Source: Agrococcus sediminis (GTDB taxonomy: Bacteria > Actinomycetota > Actinomycetes > Actinomycetales > Microbacteriaceae). Taken from it: a DNA stretch of 64,000 nucleotides. Where the stretch lies: NCBI RefSeq assembly GCF_007923295.1, contig NZ_VOIR01000013.1:248001-312000 (forward strand). Reading direction: 5' to 3'. Numbering within the stretch: position 1 is the first letter of the stretch; every line of letters begins with the position of its first letter. The notes beneath the pieces were generated by a model. The model was not told where the DNA came from. It ran no database searches and saw only the letters and a list, made by a program, of their open reading frames with translations. A program made the position numbers and the translations under genes. Of the stretch, positions 35,015 to 42,812 are shown in pieces.

Positions 35015-37159
35015 ATGCTCCGGCGCCTTCTGACCTGGGTTGCGGCATCCGCCGTGGCCGCATCTGTCCTCGTCGCGGCCCAGGCACCGCCGGCCACGGC
35101 GCAGTCGTCGAGCGCGGTGCAGTGCTACGGCGATTCCATCATCTTCCACATGTGCGGCACCGCCCCGCCGGCCCCGCTGCAGCAGGAGCTCCCCGCCGGG
35201 CTGGACGTCGTCAACTTCGCCGTCGGGAGCCACCGCTCGTACGCCATCGCAGTGAAGATGGGCGCCTACCGGCTGTCGACAGCACGTGCGCTCACCATCC
35301 CCGCGAGCGGAGCCGTCGAGATCGGCGCTCCCGGCGGTCTGCCGGTCTCCGTCGAGCGCTTCGACCGGTTGACCATGCGGTCGAGCATCGCCGGCGTGGA
35401 GGGCGTGCTGCTGCGCGGCACTGGCGGAGCTGAGTGGCGCTTCGTCCGCGCAAGCGCTGGCAGCGCGACGACGGTACCCACAGGCACGGCGATCGTCTCG
35501 CTCGAGGTTCCCCAGCCGGGCGCGGTCTCGATCATCAGCCCTGGCGTCAACAACGTGCTCGAAGTCGATCAGGTGCTGCGCGACACCGCGGCGATGGTCG
35601 CCGCGCACCGTGCCACTTCCAGCGCGCCCTACTGGGTGGCGACGCTGTCTCCGGCCTGGGGCGGCACCAGCTCTCAGTACGGCGCTGCCCGGGTCAGGAT
35701 CAATGCCGCCATCCGCGCGACCTACGGCGATCACGTGGCGCCCTTCGGTGAGTACCTGCTCAACGGCGCCCTGGCTGATGCCGGCATCTTCCCCACCCCC
35801 ACCGACCGGCAGCGGATCGCAGCCGGCATGACGCCGACGTCCTTCCAGCTCACCGATGGCGACTGGACCCACCACAACCCCGCAGGCAGGCAGATCGGCG
35901 CGCGCTTCCTCGCAGGGTTCGCGAGCGGCGCGACGACGACCGACGCCGCGTACGCCCGCTTCGACGCCTCCGCAAGCCTGACCGCGACCGTGCGGAACGA
36001 CACGATCACGCTCTCGGGCTGGGCGTTCGACGGCAGCGACGTCTACCAGCAGGTCGCCGTGGCGATGTCGGCGAACGGCGTGCACCGCGACACGGTACGG
36101 GCATCCGGCCCCTCGCCGAGCCTCGCTCCGTACGGCGTGCCCGGCGCGCACGGCTTCTCCTGGTCGATCGTCGCTTCGAACGGGCCGCACCGAGTGTGCG
36201 CGACCGCGCTCGGGTTCGCCGCGGGCGAGGACTCCCTCCCGCAGTGCGCCGTCGTCCGGGTGGAGCGACTCGCGGTGCCGGCGCGGATCGCCGGGTCCGA
36301 TCGCTACGACACAGCGGCCCGCCTGTCGAGCCGGCACTACCCAGGCGGTGCGGAGGAGGTCTACATCGCCAGTGGCCAGGTCTTCGCCGACGCCCCGAGC
36401 GCAGCCGCAGCGGCCGCGCACGTCGAGGCGCCTCTGCTGCTGACGCAGCGCGACGCTCTGCCGGCCGCCACCGCGGCAGAGCTGCGCCGCCTTGCGCCGC
36501 GGTCGATCGTGCTCGTCGGCGGCACCCCGACGGTGTCAGTGGCCGTCGAGCAGCAACTCGCGCAGTTCGCCGCGGTGACGCGCATCCAAGGCGCCGACCG
36601 CTACGAGACGAGCGCGAGGATCGCCGAGCACGCGTTCCGCGGCGCGACGCAGGCGCTCGTCGCAACGGGACGGAACTTCCCGGATGCGCTGGCGGCCGGC
36701 CCCTTGGCCGCGTCGCGTGACGCGCCGGTGCTGCTCGTGCACGGAGACCGTCAGCCGCCCGCCAGCACGCTGAGCGCGCTCGGCTCCCTCGGGGTGCAGC
36801 ACGTCACAGTGGTCGGCGGCACGCCTTCCGTCGACGATCTCACCGCAGCGCGCCTCGACGACGGGCGCACCATCGACCGCATCGCCGGCGCGAACCGCTA
36901 CGAGACCGCAGTTCGACTGAGCCAGGAGCTCGCGGCGCCGTCCGACTCCGGCTACGTGGCGTCCGGCGAGCTGTTCCCCGATGCTCTCGCCGCCTCGGCG
37001 GTCGCCGGCTCTGAGGCGATTCCGCTGCTCCTCGCCCCACGCTCGTGCGTCCACGCGATCGTGATCGACGAGATCGAGCGACTCGAGCGTCCGGATGTGA
37101 CGCTCGTCGGAGGGACGCCGACGCTGTCGGAGCGCGTGGCGCGGTACCAGACCTGCTGA
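35015..37159 (+). CDS. Secreted SGNH-hydrolase-like protein with three cell-wall-binding (CWB2) repeats
   Basis: A 714-aa exported protein. Residues 1-29 are a signal peptide. Residues about 35-305 resemble an SGNH/GDSL esterase: a CYGDSIIF block I near 37, and a terminal DGDWTHHNPAGRQIG with the Asp-x-x-His pair near 285. A beta-rich spacer follows. From about 425 there are three CWB2 repeats, each beginning RIAGSDRYDTAA-, RIQGADRYETSA- or RIAGANRYETAV- and each containing VxLVGGTPT. CWB2 domains anchor proteins to the actinobacterial wall. Codon use is less GC-biased than neighbours (CTT, GTT, GCA and TCT among the first 20 codons), a possible sign of transfer. Confidence 0.85.
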   Translation: MLRRLLTWVAASAVAASVLVAAQAPPATAQSSSAVQCYGDSIIFHMCGTAPPAPLQQELPAGLDVVNFAVGSHRSYAIAVKMGAYRLSTARALTIPASGAVEIGAPGGLPVSVERFDRLTMRSSIAGVEGVLLRGTGGAEWRFVRASAGSATTVPTGTAIVSLEVPQPGAVSIISPGVNNVLEVDQVLRDTAAMVAAHRATSSAPYWVATLSPAWGGTSSQYGAARVRINAAIRATYGDHVAPFGEYLLNGALADAGIFPTPTDRQRIAAGMTPTSFQLTDGDWTHHNPAGRQIGARFLAGFASGATTTDAAYARFDASASLTATVRNDTITLSGWAFDGSDVYQQVAVAMSANGVHRDTVRASGPSPSLAPYGVPGAHGFSWSIVASNGPHRVCATALGFAAGEDSLPQCAVVRVERLAVPARIAGSDRYDTAARLSSRHYPGGAEEVYIASGQVFADAPSAAAAAAHVEAPLLLTQRDALPAATAAELRRLAPRSIVLVGGTPTVSVAVEQQLAQFAAVTRIQGADRYETSARIAEHAFRGATQALVATGRNFPDALAAGPLAASRDAPVLLVHGDRQPPASTLSALGSLGVQHVTVVGGTPSVDDLTAARLDDGRTIDRIAGANRYETAVRLSQELAAPSDSGYVASGELFPDALAASAVAGSEAIPLLLAPRSCVHAIVIDEIERLERPDVTLVGGTPTLSERVARYQTC

Positions 37160-37176
37160 AGCGGCGACGACCGCTG

Positions 37177-37222
37177 GCCACGTCGAGGGGCTCCCGCGCG
37201 CGCGGAGGCCCCTCGACGTGGC
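37177..37222. terminator. Bidirectional hairpin, 15-bp perfect stem
   Basis: Positions 37177-37191 pair exactly with 37208-37222 around a GC-rich 16-nt loop. It separates two convergent genes for secreted proteins. Confidence 0.75.
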
Positions 37223-37246
37223 ATGGCGGAACCCAGGGCCGCCGGG

Positions 37247-38446
37247 TCAGCAGCGGTTGCGGCGCTGCTCGGCGACCGCGGGCGTCGCCATGCAGGTCTC
37301 GCCGATGCCCTCGACCGACGTGGTGACGACCGGTGCGCCGGGCGACTCGGTGTCGACGACGAGCGGGTCGATCGTCGCGCTCGTCACGGTCACGATCGCA
37401 TCCGCCGCCTCGACCCCCGTCTCGACCTGCTGTCGGGTGGCGCCGTCGACGGCGGTGACGATCGGCGCGATCGGGTCGCACTCGACGTCGGCCTCGTCGG
37501 CCCCGGGTCGTACGCCGGTCGTGACGACGGGGGTGCCGGGCACCACGGCCTCCGTCACTTCGGGTGTGCCGGCGGCCGTCGTCACGGCGTCGCTCGAGGA
37601 GACGGACGTGGGCACGTCCGTGCCGCGCGGGAACCCGTAGACCGCCGTCGTGACGGTCGTCGTCGTCGTGGTCGGCTGGGTCGTGGTCTGCGTGCGCTCG
37701 GTCTGCTGCGTCGTCTCCGTGTCGATGAGGGTCGCGTAGGTCGTCGTCGTGCACGACTGGCGCGGCTGGGTGGTCGTGAAGACCTCGGTCCAGGGCGTGA
37801 TGGTGGTGATGAGGCTCTCGCGCGGCTGCGTGGAGGTCGTGACGAGCTCTCGCGGCGTGGTGGTGGTCGTGACGATGGTCGTCGGGGTCGTGACGGTCGT
37901 CAGCACCGCGCGCTCGCACCGCTCGACGGGCCTCGCGGCGCGAGCGTCGTTCACCCGGCGGCAGTCGACCGTCGCCGGCGCCTGCGTCGTCGTCGACGCG
38001 CCCAGCACGGTGCGGTCGGTCGAGCTCGGGGTGCCGAGCACGATGACGTCCTCGCTCGTCGAGGGGGCCGCGTCGCGCTCCTCCTCGGTGACGACCGGCG
38101 TGCCGGAGCGCTCGGTGCGCACGACGGTCGCCTCGCCCGCGTCGCGCTCGTCGAACGCGACCGACGGATCGGGCTGCCGCACGGGCAGCGACGTGTCGAC
38201 GGTGACGGCGTCGCCGACGGGGCGGTCGGCGCTGTAGGCGACGGTCGGCTCGCCGGACGGGACGTCGGCGACGACGACCGTGCTGATGACGGTGCAGACC
38301 TGGTTGGCGCCGTTGCCGCTCAGGGTGCCGCCGAGGCCGGAGCAGGCGATCTGGCGGTCGGCCGGGCCGGCGTGCGCGGGCGCGACGCTCGTCAGAGCCA
38401 GTGCCAGGCCGACCGCGGTCGCGGCCAGCAGGGAGGGGACACGCAT
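37247..38446 (-). CDS. Secreted Thr-rich, Cys-containing protein of unknown function
   Basis: A 399-aa protein I do not recognise. A signal peptide (residues 1-26, ending APAHA) is followed by a mature protein dominated by Thr and Val. VVTT/VVTE strands recur, often as GTPVVTT or GAPVVTT, and the centre (about 190-275) is a near-pure Thr tract broken by PRE, PRQ and Gln. Eight cysteines are spread along the mature chain (for example IACSG, QVCTV, VDCRR, VERCER and a C-terminal Cys), allowing disulfides. No membrane anchor or LPXTG motif is visible. It could be a glycosylated surface or adhesin-like protein; that is a guess. Confidence 0.7.
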   Translation of the reverse strand: MRVPSLLAATAVGLALALTSVAPAHAGPADRQIACSGLGGTLSGNGANQVCTVISTVVVADVPSGEPTVAYSADRPVGDAVTVDTSLPVRQPDPSVAFDERDAGEATVVRTERSGTPVVTEEERDAAPSTSEDVIVLGTPSSTDRTVLGASTTTQAPATVDCRRVNDARAARPVERCERAVLTTVTTPTTIVTTTTTPRELVTTSTQPRESLITTITPWTEVFTTTQPRQSCTTTTYATLIDTETTQQTERTQTTTQPTTTTTTVTTAVYGFPRGTDVPTSVSSSDAVTTAAGTPEVTEAVVPGTPVVTTGVRPGADEADVECDPIAPIVTAVDGATRQQVETGVEAADAIVTVTSATIDPLVVDTESPGAPVVTTSVEGIGETCMATPAVAEQRRNRC

Positions 38447-38564
38447 GGGGACTCTCTTCTCGCGCTTGTACCCCGCAGGCGCGGGATGGGGCGACCGTAC
38501 GTGCTCGCGGGCGCGCGGCAGGGGGCTCGAGGGCGATCCTGCGCAACCCCCCGACGCGGACTAG

Positions 38565-38575
38565 GAACAGTGTTC
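38565..38575. promoter_or_regulatory. 11-bp palindrome GAACAGTGTTC
   Basis: A perfect palindrome around a central G, 22 bp before the -10 of the carbinolamine-dehydratase-like gene, near its -35. It resembles an SOS box but has a 3-bp instead of a 4-bp centre. Confidence 0.3.
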
Positions 38576-38597
38576 GCGTTGGGGATGCCGCCGGGGG

Positions 38598-38603
38598 TAG
38601 TGT
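38598..38603 (+). promoter_or_regulatory. -10 box (TAGTGT), leaderless promoter
   Basis: TAGTGT is 8 nt before the ATG at 38612. A second in-frame ATG lies two codons later. Confidence 0.5.
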
Positions 38604-38611
38604 CGCGCTCC

Positions 38612-39316
38612 ATGGACATGCTCACGGGCGAGCAGATCGCCGCCGCTGACCTGACCGACTGGCGCAAGCTCGCGCAGGGGCTCCACGCCCGCTACCTGGT
38701 GGACGGCTTCAGCACCGGCGCGCGCTTCGTCGCGGCGGTGGGCGAGGCCGGCGATGCGGTCGGGCACCACCCGAGCGTCGCGATCGGGCAGGGGCACGTC
38801 GACCTGAAGCTCAGCAGCGACGACGCGGTCTACCGCGACGGCGAGGGCACCGAGCACCTCGTCGAGTGGGTGACGCAGCAGGACGTCGAGCTCGCGCGGC
38901 GGATCACCGAGGTCGCGGCCGAGCATCGACTCACGGCCGACCCCGCCGCGGTGAGCGTCATCGAGCTCGGCCTCGACACCGCGCAGTCGGCGGCGATCGC
39001 GCCGGTCTGGGCGGCGCTCCTCACCGGCCGTGCCGACGCGCAGGGCCACGGCTCCCCGAGCGACGAGATCCGGGATGCGTCGGGCCGGGTGCCGAACCTC
39101 TGGTTCGGCGATGCTCTCGAGCACGCCGGCTCGCGGCAGCGGTTCCACCTGGAGGTCTACGTCGCGCCCGAGGCGGCCGAGGAGCGCATCGCGGCAGCCC
39201 TCGCCGCGGGCGGCACCGTCGCCGACGACAGCGACGCGCCATCGCTCACCGTGATCGCCGACCAGGACGGCAACCAGGGCGTCATCTGCATCGACGCCTC
39301 CGCGACGAAGCGGTAG
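38612..39316 (+). CDS. Pterin-4a-carbinolamine dehydratase-like domain fused to a VOC domain
   Basis: A 234-aa two-domain protein. Residues about 1-100 match the DCoH/PCD fold (LTGEQIAAADLTDWRKL, then GHHPSVAIGQGHVDLKLSS with the active-site HH). Residues about 115-234 match a glyoxalase/VOC module (VIELGLDTAQSAAIAPVWAALL, RFHLEVYVAPEAAEERIAAAL, DQDGNQGVICI). This fusion is seen in actinobacteria. No phenylalanine hydroxylase is nearby, so a role in pterin recycling is not supported by context. Confidence 0.8.
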   Translation: MDMLTGEQIAAADLTDWRKLAQGLHARYLVDGFSTGARFVAAVGEAGDAVGHHPSVAIGQGHVDLKLSSDDAVYRDGEGTEHLVEWVTQQDVELARRITEVAAEHRLTADPAAVSVIELGLDTAQSAAIAPVWAALLTGRADAQGHGSPSDEIRDASGRVPNLWFGDALEHAGSRQRFHLEVYVAPEAAEERIAAALAAGGTVADDSDAPSLTVIADQDGNQGVICIDASATKR

Positions 39317-39331
39317 GGGCGCGCAGCGCCC
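39317..39331. terminator. Short hairpin between convergent genes
   Basis: GGGCGC/GCGCCC with a 3-nt loop lies directly after the stop at 39316 and before the convergent stop at 39340. It is short and lacks a T-tract. Confidence 0.35.
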
Positions 39332-39339
39332 GCGTCGCC

Positions 39340-39660
39340 CTACCGGTGCTCGAACAGCAGCGCGTGGACGATGTGGGAGAGCTCCCCCGGGTCCACCTCG
39401 GGATGGCTCTCGGCCCAGGCCTGCAGCAGGGGCGCGTAGACGGTCAGCATCGGGCCGGGCGGGTCGGGCACCGCTCGCGCCTCTCGCCAGAGCTCAGCGA
39501 TCCGCTCCCACAGCGCGGGTGCTCGGTCGGCGCCGACAGCTTCAGCGAAGCGCTCCTCGACCGACGCGGGGTCCGGGACGCCGTCCCGGCGATCGCGGTG
39601 GAATGCAGCGGCCGCCTCGCGGCGCGCGCGCATCGCGGCTCGGAGCTCCTCGTCGATCAT
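39340..39660 (-). CDS. Small hypothetical protein
   Basis: A 106-aa soluble, mostly helical protein with a charged N-terminus (MIDEELRAAMRARREAAAAFHRDRRDG) and a C-terminal SHIVHALLFEHR. I do not recognise a family. The ATG at 39660 is chosen because the upstream alternative at 39705 would run to within a few bases of the adjacent tRNA. Codon bias fits the genome, so it is probably a real gene. Confidence 0.6.
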   Translation of the reverse strand: MIDEELRAAMRARREAAAAFHRDRRDGVPDPASVEERFAEAVGADRAPALWERIAELWREARAVPDPPGPMLTVYAPLLQAWAESHPEVDPGELSHIVHALLFEHR

Positions 39661-39707
39661 GGCTGCATCTTCTCTCGCGCCGCTGAGCGCGGCGCGGGTC
39701 TTCACGG

Positions 39708-39781
39708 TAGGGCGGACGGGACTTGAACCCGTGACCGAGGGATTATGAGTCCCCTGCTCTGACCAGCTGAGCTACCGCCCC
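39708..39781 (-). tRNA. tRNA with CAT anticodon (Met, or Ile2)
   Basis: A 74-nt cloverleaf on the minus strand. Acceptor GGGGCGG pairs with CCGCCCT (G1-U72 wobble), the anticodon stem AGGGGA/TCCCT region frames loop CTCATAA (anticodon CAT), and the T-loop reads GGTTCAAGTCC. It lacks the three GC pairs of initiator tRNA. Elongator Met and lysidine-modified Ile2 both have CAT; the sequence does not settle which. CCA is not encoded. Confidence 0.9.
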
Positions 39782-39807
39782 GAGGCCTCCCGGCCCATCC
39801 GCCGATC

Positions 39808-41007
39808 CTAGTCGGCGAGCTCCACGCGGGTCTCGGGGTCGCGGATGTCCTCGCCGCGGTAGAGGCGCTCGAAGGCGGTGATCGTCGTCTCGATGTCGTG
39901 CGGCGCGACGATCTCGAGGCTGTGGCGCTGGAACGCGCCGTACTCCTCGTCGCTCAGGCGCAGCACGCGCTCGAGCTTCTCGGCCATGTCGGTCGCGTCG
40001 TCGGGCCGGAAGAGCCAGCCGTTCGCGCCGTCGCGCACGAGGTGCGGCAGCGCCATCGCGTCGGCGGCGACGACCGGCAGGCCCGTCGCCATCGCCTCCA
40101 TCGTCGCGATCGACTGCAGCTCGGCCGTCGACGGCATCGCGAAGACCTCGGCGGCGCGCAGCCGCTCGCGCAGCTCCGTGTCGCTCACGAAGCCCGTCAG
40201 CGTGACGCGGTCGGCGACGTGCAGGTCGCGGGCGAGCGCGGCGAGCTCGTCGATCTGGTCGCCGCCGCCGACGATGTCGAGGTGCCAGTCGAGGTCGTCG
40301 GGCAGCTGCGCGACGGCCCGCACGAGCGTGTCGAGGCGCTTCTCGGTCGTCACGCGGCCGACGAAGACGATGCGGCCGTGCTGGCGCTCGGGGTTGGGCG
40401 TGTACTCGTCGCCCGGCAGGCCGCACGAGATCGCGTGCACGCCGGTGAGCCCGGTCTTGCGCTCGAGGTAGTCGGCGCTGCGGCGCGTCGGCGTCGTGAC
40501 GACGTCGCACCGGCCGAAGACCGTCGCCGCGTCGCCCCAGGCGAAGTCGACCGCGGGCGCGTGCAGGGCGCGCGGGATGTTGGAGTGGTCCATCAGGTTC
40601 TCGAACATCAGGTGGTTCGTGCCGATGACCCGGATGCCGCGCTTCTTGGCCTCGGTCGAGAACGCGCGGCCGAGCACGAGGTGCGACTGGAAGTGCACGA
40701 CGTCGGGCCGCAGCGCGTCGAGCAGCGACGCCGCGTTCTGCCAGACCCGCCACGGCGACGCGAAGCGCAGCCACTCGTGGCCCGGGTACAGCAGCGACCG
40801 CAGGCGGTGCACGCTGAAGCGCTGGCCCTCGTGCTCCTCGACGCGCGTGCCGTGGCGGCCGCGGCCGAGCGCCGACGCGACGACGTGCACCTCGTGCCCG
40901 CGGGCGGTGAGGCGCGCGGCGAGCCGGGTGGTGAACTTCGCGGCGCCGTTGACGTCGGGCGCGAACGTGTCGGTGGCGATGAGGATGCGCAGGGGCCGGT
41001 CGGTCAT
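39808..41007 (-). CDS. Glycosyltransferase, GT4 family
   Basis: A 399-aa GT-B fold enzyme. The N-terminal acceptor domain begins LRILIATDTFAPDVNGAAKFT. The C-terminal donor domain has GRIVFVGRVTTEKRLDTLV near residue 208, LDIVGGGDQIDEL and the nucleotide-sugar motif FAMPSTAELQSIATMEAMATGLPVV near 285, where the usual Ex7E is partly retained. It probably acts on the cytosolic face in glycolipid or cell-envelope sugar transfer; donor and acceptor are unknown. The ATG overlaps the stop of the permease gene (ATGA), so the two are coupled. Confidence 0.9.
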   Translation of the reverse strand: MTDRPLRILIATDTFAPDVNGAAKFTTRLAARLTARGHEVHVVASALGRGRHGTRVEEHEGQRFSVHRLRSLLYPGHEWLRFASPWRVWQNAASLLDALRPDVVHFQSHLVLGRAFSTEAKKRGIRVIGTNHLMFENLMDHSNIPRALHAPAVDFAWGDAATVFGRCDVVTTPTRRSADYLERKTGLTGVHAISCGLPGDEYTPNPERQHGRIVFVGRVTTEKRLDTLVRAVAQLPDDLDWHLDIVGGGDQIDELAALARDLHVADRVTLTGFVSDTELRERLRAAEVFAMPSTAELQSIATMEAMATGLPVVAADAMALPHLVRDGANGWLFRPDDATDMAEKLERVLRLSDEEYGAFQRHSLEIVAPHDIETTITAFERLYRGEDIRDPETRVELAD

Positions 41008-41945
41008 TGGTCCTCCTCGGGCGCTGTCGACAGCGTCCGGATCTGTGGGTGGTGCCTGGCGAGCTGGAGGACGCCCGTGACGGCGATCGCTCCTGCGGCG
41101 GCGAACACGATGACGGCCCACGGCGGGGTCGCCGAGGCCTCGCCGAGCACCGTGACGCCGATGAGCACGGCGACGAGCGGGTCGATGACGGTGAGTCCGG
41201 CGATGACGAGGTCGGGCGGTCCGGAGGCGTGCGCGAGCTGCACGGCGTAGCTGCCCACGAGCATCGCGATCACGAGCGCGACGGCGCACACGATCGTGAG
41301 CCAGTCGAACTGGCTGGAGATGATGCGGTTGATGACGATCTTCGAGAGCGTCACCACGAAGCCGTAGAGCACGCCGGCGGCCAGGATGTAGAAGAACGCG
41401 TTCGCGCGGTGCCGGAACCACCACCAGGCGGCGCCGAGCCCGGCGAGCGCGACGACGAGCAGGGCGAGCACCGTCAGCAGCTGCTGGTCGCGGATGGGCC
41501 GCTCGACGGCGAAGATGGCCGCCACGGTGACGAAGATGCCGATGCCCGTCAGGCACAGCGCGATCGCCCGGATCGTGCGGTGGTCGAGCCGGATGCCGGC
41601 CAGGCGTGCGTTGAGGATGGCGGTGACCACGAGCGCGACGGCGCCCAGCGGCTGCACCACGATGAGCGGCGCGAGGGCGAGCGCGCCCAGCTGCATGACG
41701 ATCGCCAGGCCGAGCAGCAGCGTGCCCACGACCCAGGCGGGGTTGCGCACGAGGCGCAGCATCGCCGAGCCGCCGAGGTGGGCGCCGCGCTGGTCGCCGC
41801 CCTCGAAGTGCCCGACGCCGCGGTGCTGGAACTGCGTGCCCACCGACAGGAACACCGCTCCCACGATCGCGACCGGGATCCCGAGCGCCTGCATCGGCGT
41901 CAGCGAGATCTCTGCGGCGAGATCGTCGAGGGCGGTGAAGAGCAC
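41004..41945 (-). CDS. DMT-superfamily permease (EamA/NIPA-like)
   Basis: A 313-aa integral membrane protein with about nine to ten hydrophobic segments arranged as an internal repeat, as in drug/metabolite transporters. Seen: LAPLIVVQPLGAVALVVTAILNARLAG near residue 92 and GLTVIDPLVAVLIGVTVLGEA near 255. A cytosolic loop carries HFEGGDQRGAHLGG. The substrate is unknown; coupling to the glycosyltransferase suggests a lipid- or sugar-related role. GTG start, 6 nt after a TAGGTT -10 box. Confidence 0.8.
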   Translation of the reverse strand: MLFTALDDLAAEISLTPMQALGIPVAIVGAVFLSVGTQFQHRGVGHFEGGDQRGAHLGGSAMLRLVRNPAWVVGTLLLGLAIVMQLGALALAPLIVVQPLGAVALVVTAILNARLAGIRLDHRTIRAIALCLTGIGIFVTVAAIFAVERPIRDQQLLTVLALLVVALAGLGAAWWWFRHRANAFFYILAAGVLYGFVVTLSKIVINRIISSQFDWLTIVCAVALVIAMLVGSYAVQLAHASGPPDLVIAGLTVIDPLVAVLIGVTVLGEASATPPWAVIVFAAAGAIAVTGVLQLARHHPQIRTLSTAPEEDQ

Positions 41946-41951
41946 CCGATG

Positions 41952-41957
41952 AACCTA
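41952..41957 (-). promoter_or_regulatory. -10 box (TAGGTT), leaderless permease promoter
   Basis: TAGGTT on the minus strand, 6 nt before the GTG at 41945, divergent from the def promoter 16 nt away. Confidence 0.5.
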
Positions 41958-41973
41958 CCGCCGCAGCCGTCGA

Positions 41974-41979
41974 TACCCT
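41974..41979 (+). promoter_or_regulatory. -10 box (TACCCT), leaderless def promoter
   Basis: TACCCT is 7 nt before the ATG at 41987. Confidence 0.5.
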
Positions 41980-41986
41980 GGACGAC

Positions 41987-42550
41987 ATGACCGTTCTGCC
42001 CATCTGCATCACGGGCGAGCCCGTCCTCCACCGCGTCGCCGACCCCGTGCGCGCCTTCGACGACGAGCTGGCCGCGCTGGTCGCCGACATGTTCGCCACC
42101 ATGGAGGCCGCGCCCGGCGTCGGCCTCGCCGCCCCGCAGATCGGGCTCGCGAAGCGCCTGTTCGTCTACGACTGGACCGACGCCGACGGCGTCCGCACGC
42201 GCGGCGTCGCCGCGAACCCGGAGCTGTGGATCTCGCCGCTGCCCGTCGGCCTCCCCGACGAGGACGACGAGGAGGGCTGCCTCTCGATCCCCGGCGAGCG
42301 CTTCGCGCTGCTGCGCGCCGAGCGGGCGCTGCTGCGGGCCCAGGACGAGCGCGGCGAGCACTACGAGCTCGAGGCCTCCGGGTGGCTCGCGCGCATCCTG
42401 CAGCACGAGTTCGACCACCTGAACGGCATCCTCTACGCCGACCGGCTGGATGCGTTCGGCACGAAGGGCGTGCAGAAGGCGATCAAGCGCAACAAGTGGG
42501 GCGTCGAGGGGCTGACCTGGATGCCGGGCGAGGACGACCTCGAGGGCTGA
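41987..42550 (+). CDS. def: Peptide deformylase
   Basis: A 187-aa Fe/Zn hydrolase that removes the formyl group from new proteins; it works before methionine aminopeptidase. All three motifs are present: GVGLAAPQIG (residues 44-53), EGCLS (96-100, metal Cys98) and HEFDH (140-144, metal His140 and His144, catalytic Glu141). It is of normal length and followed by a tRNA promoter. Confidence 0.96.
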   Translation: MTVLPICITGEPVLHRVADPVRAFDDELAALVADMFATMEAAPGVGLAAPQIGLAKRLFVYDWTDADGVRTRGVAANPELWISPLPVGLPDEDDEEGCLSIPGERFALLRAERALLRAQDERGEHYELEASGWLARILQHEFDHLNGILYADRLDAFGTKGVQKAIKRNKWGVEGLTWMPGEDDLEG

Positions 42551-42587
42551 GGCGCCCGCCGATGTGACCCCCGCCCGGACGGGATGC

Positions 42588-42593
42588 TACGCT
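42588..42593 (+). promoter_or_regulatory. -10 box (TACGCT) of tRNA-Asn
   Basis: TACGCT ends 20 nt before the mature tRNA 5' end, leaving a short 5' leader for RNase P to remove. Confidence 0.45.
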
Positions 42594-42613
42594 TGTCGTC
42601 GCTCCCACAGCGA

Positions 42614-42686
42614 TCCTCGATAGCTCAATTGGCAGAGCAGCCGGCTGTTAACCGGCAGGTTGATGGTTCGAGTCCATCTCGGGGAG
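42614..42686 (+). tRNA. tRNA-Asn (anticodon GTT)
   Basis: A 73-nt cloverleaf. Acceptor TCCTCGA pairs with TCGGGGA (one T-G wobble), anticodon stem GCCGG/CCGGC encloses CTGTTAA (anticodon GTT), and the T-loop reads GGTTCGAGTCC. The discriminator is G and CCA is not encoded. Confidence 0.96.
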
Positions 42687-42690
42687 CGAG

Positions 42691-42717
42691 AAGGTCCCGC
42701 CGAACGGCGGGGCCTTT
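42691..42717 (+). terminator. Terminator after tRNA-Asn
   Basis: An 11-bp stem (AAGGTCCCGCC with GGCGGGGCCTT, one G-T pair) with a GAAC loop is followed by T residues. It is a classic intrinsic terminator four bases after the tRNA. Confidence 0.8.
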
Positions 42718-42812
42718 GCCGTGCCAGCGGGTCGCACGGCGAGGTTCTTGCCGTTCCTGCAGGGATCCGCGCTACGGTGCCAGCATCATGCCCGCTCGAG
42801 CCTGGAGCATCG

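Noticed and set aside
38565-38575. LexA/SOS box
   Set aside because: GAAC and GTTC are separated by 3 bp, whereas the actinobacterial SOS box needs 4 bp.
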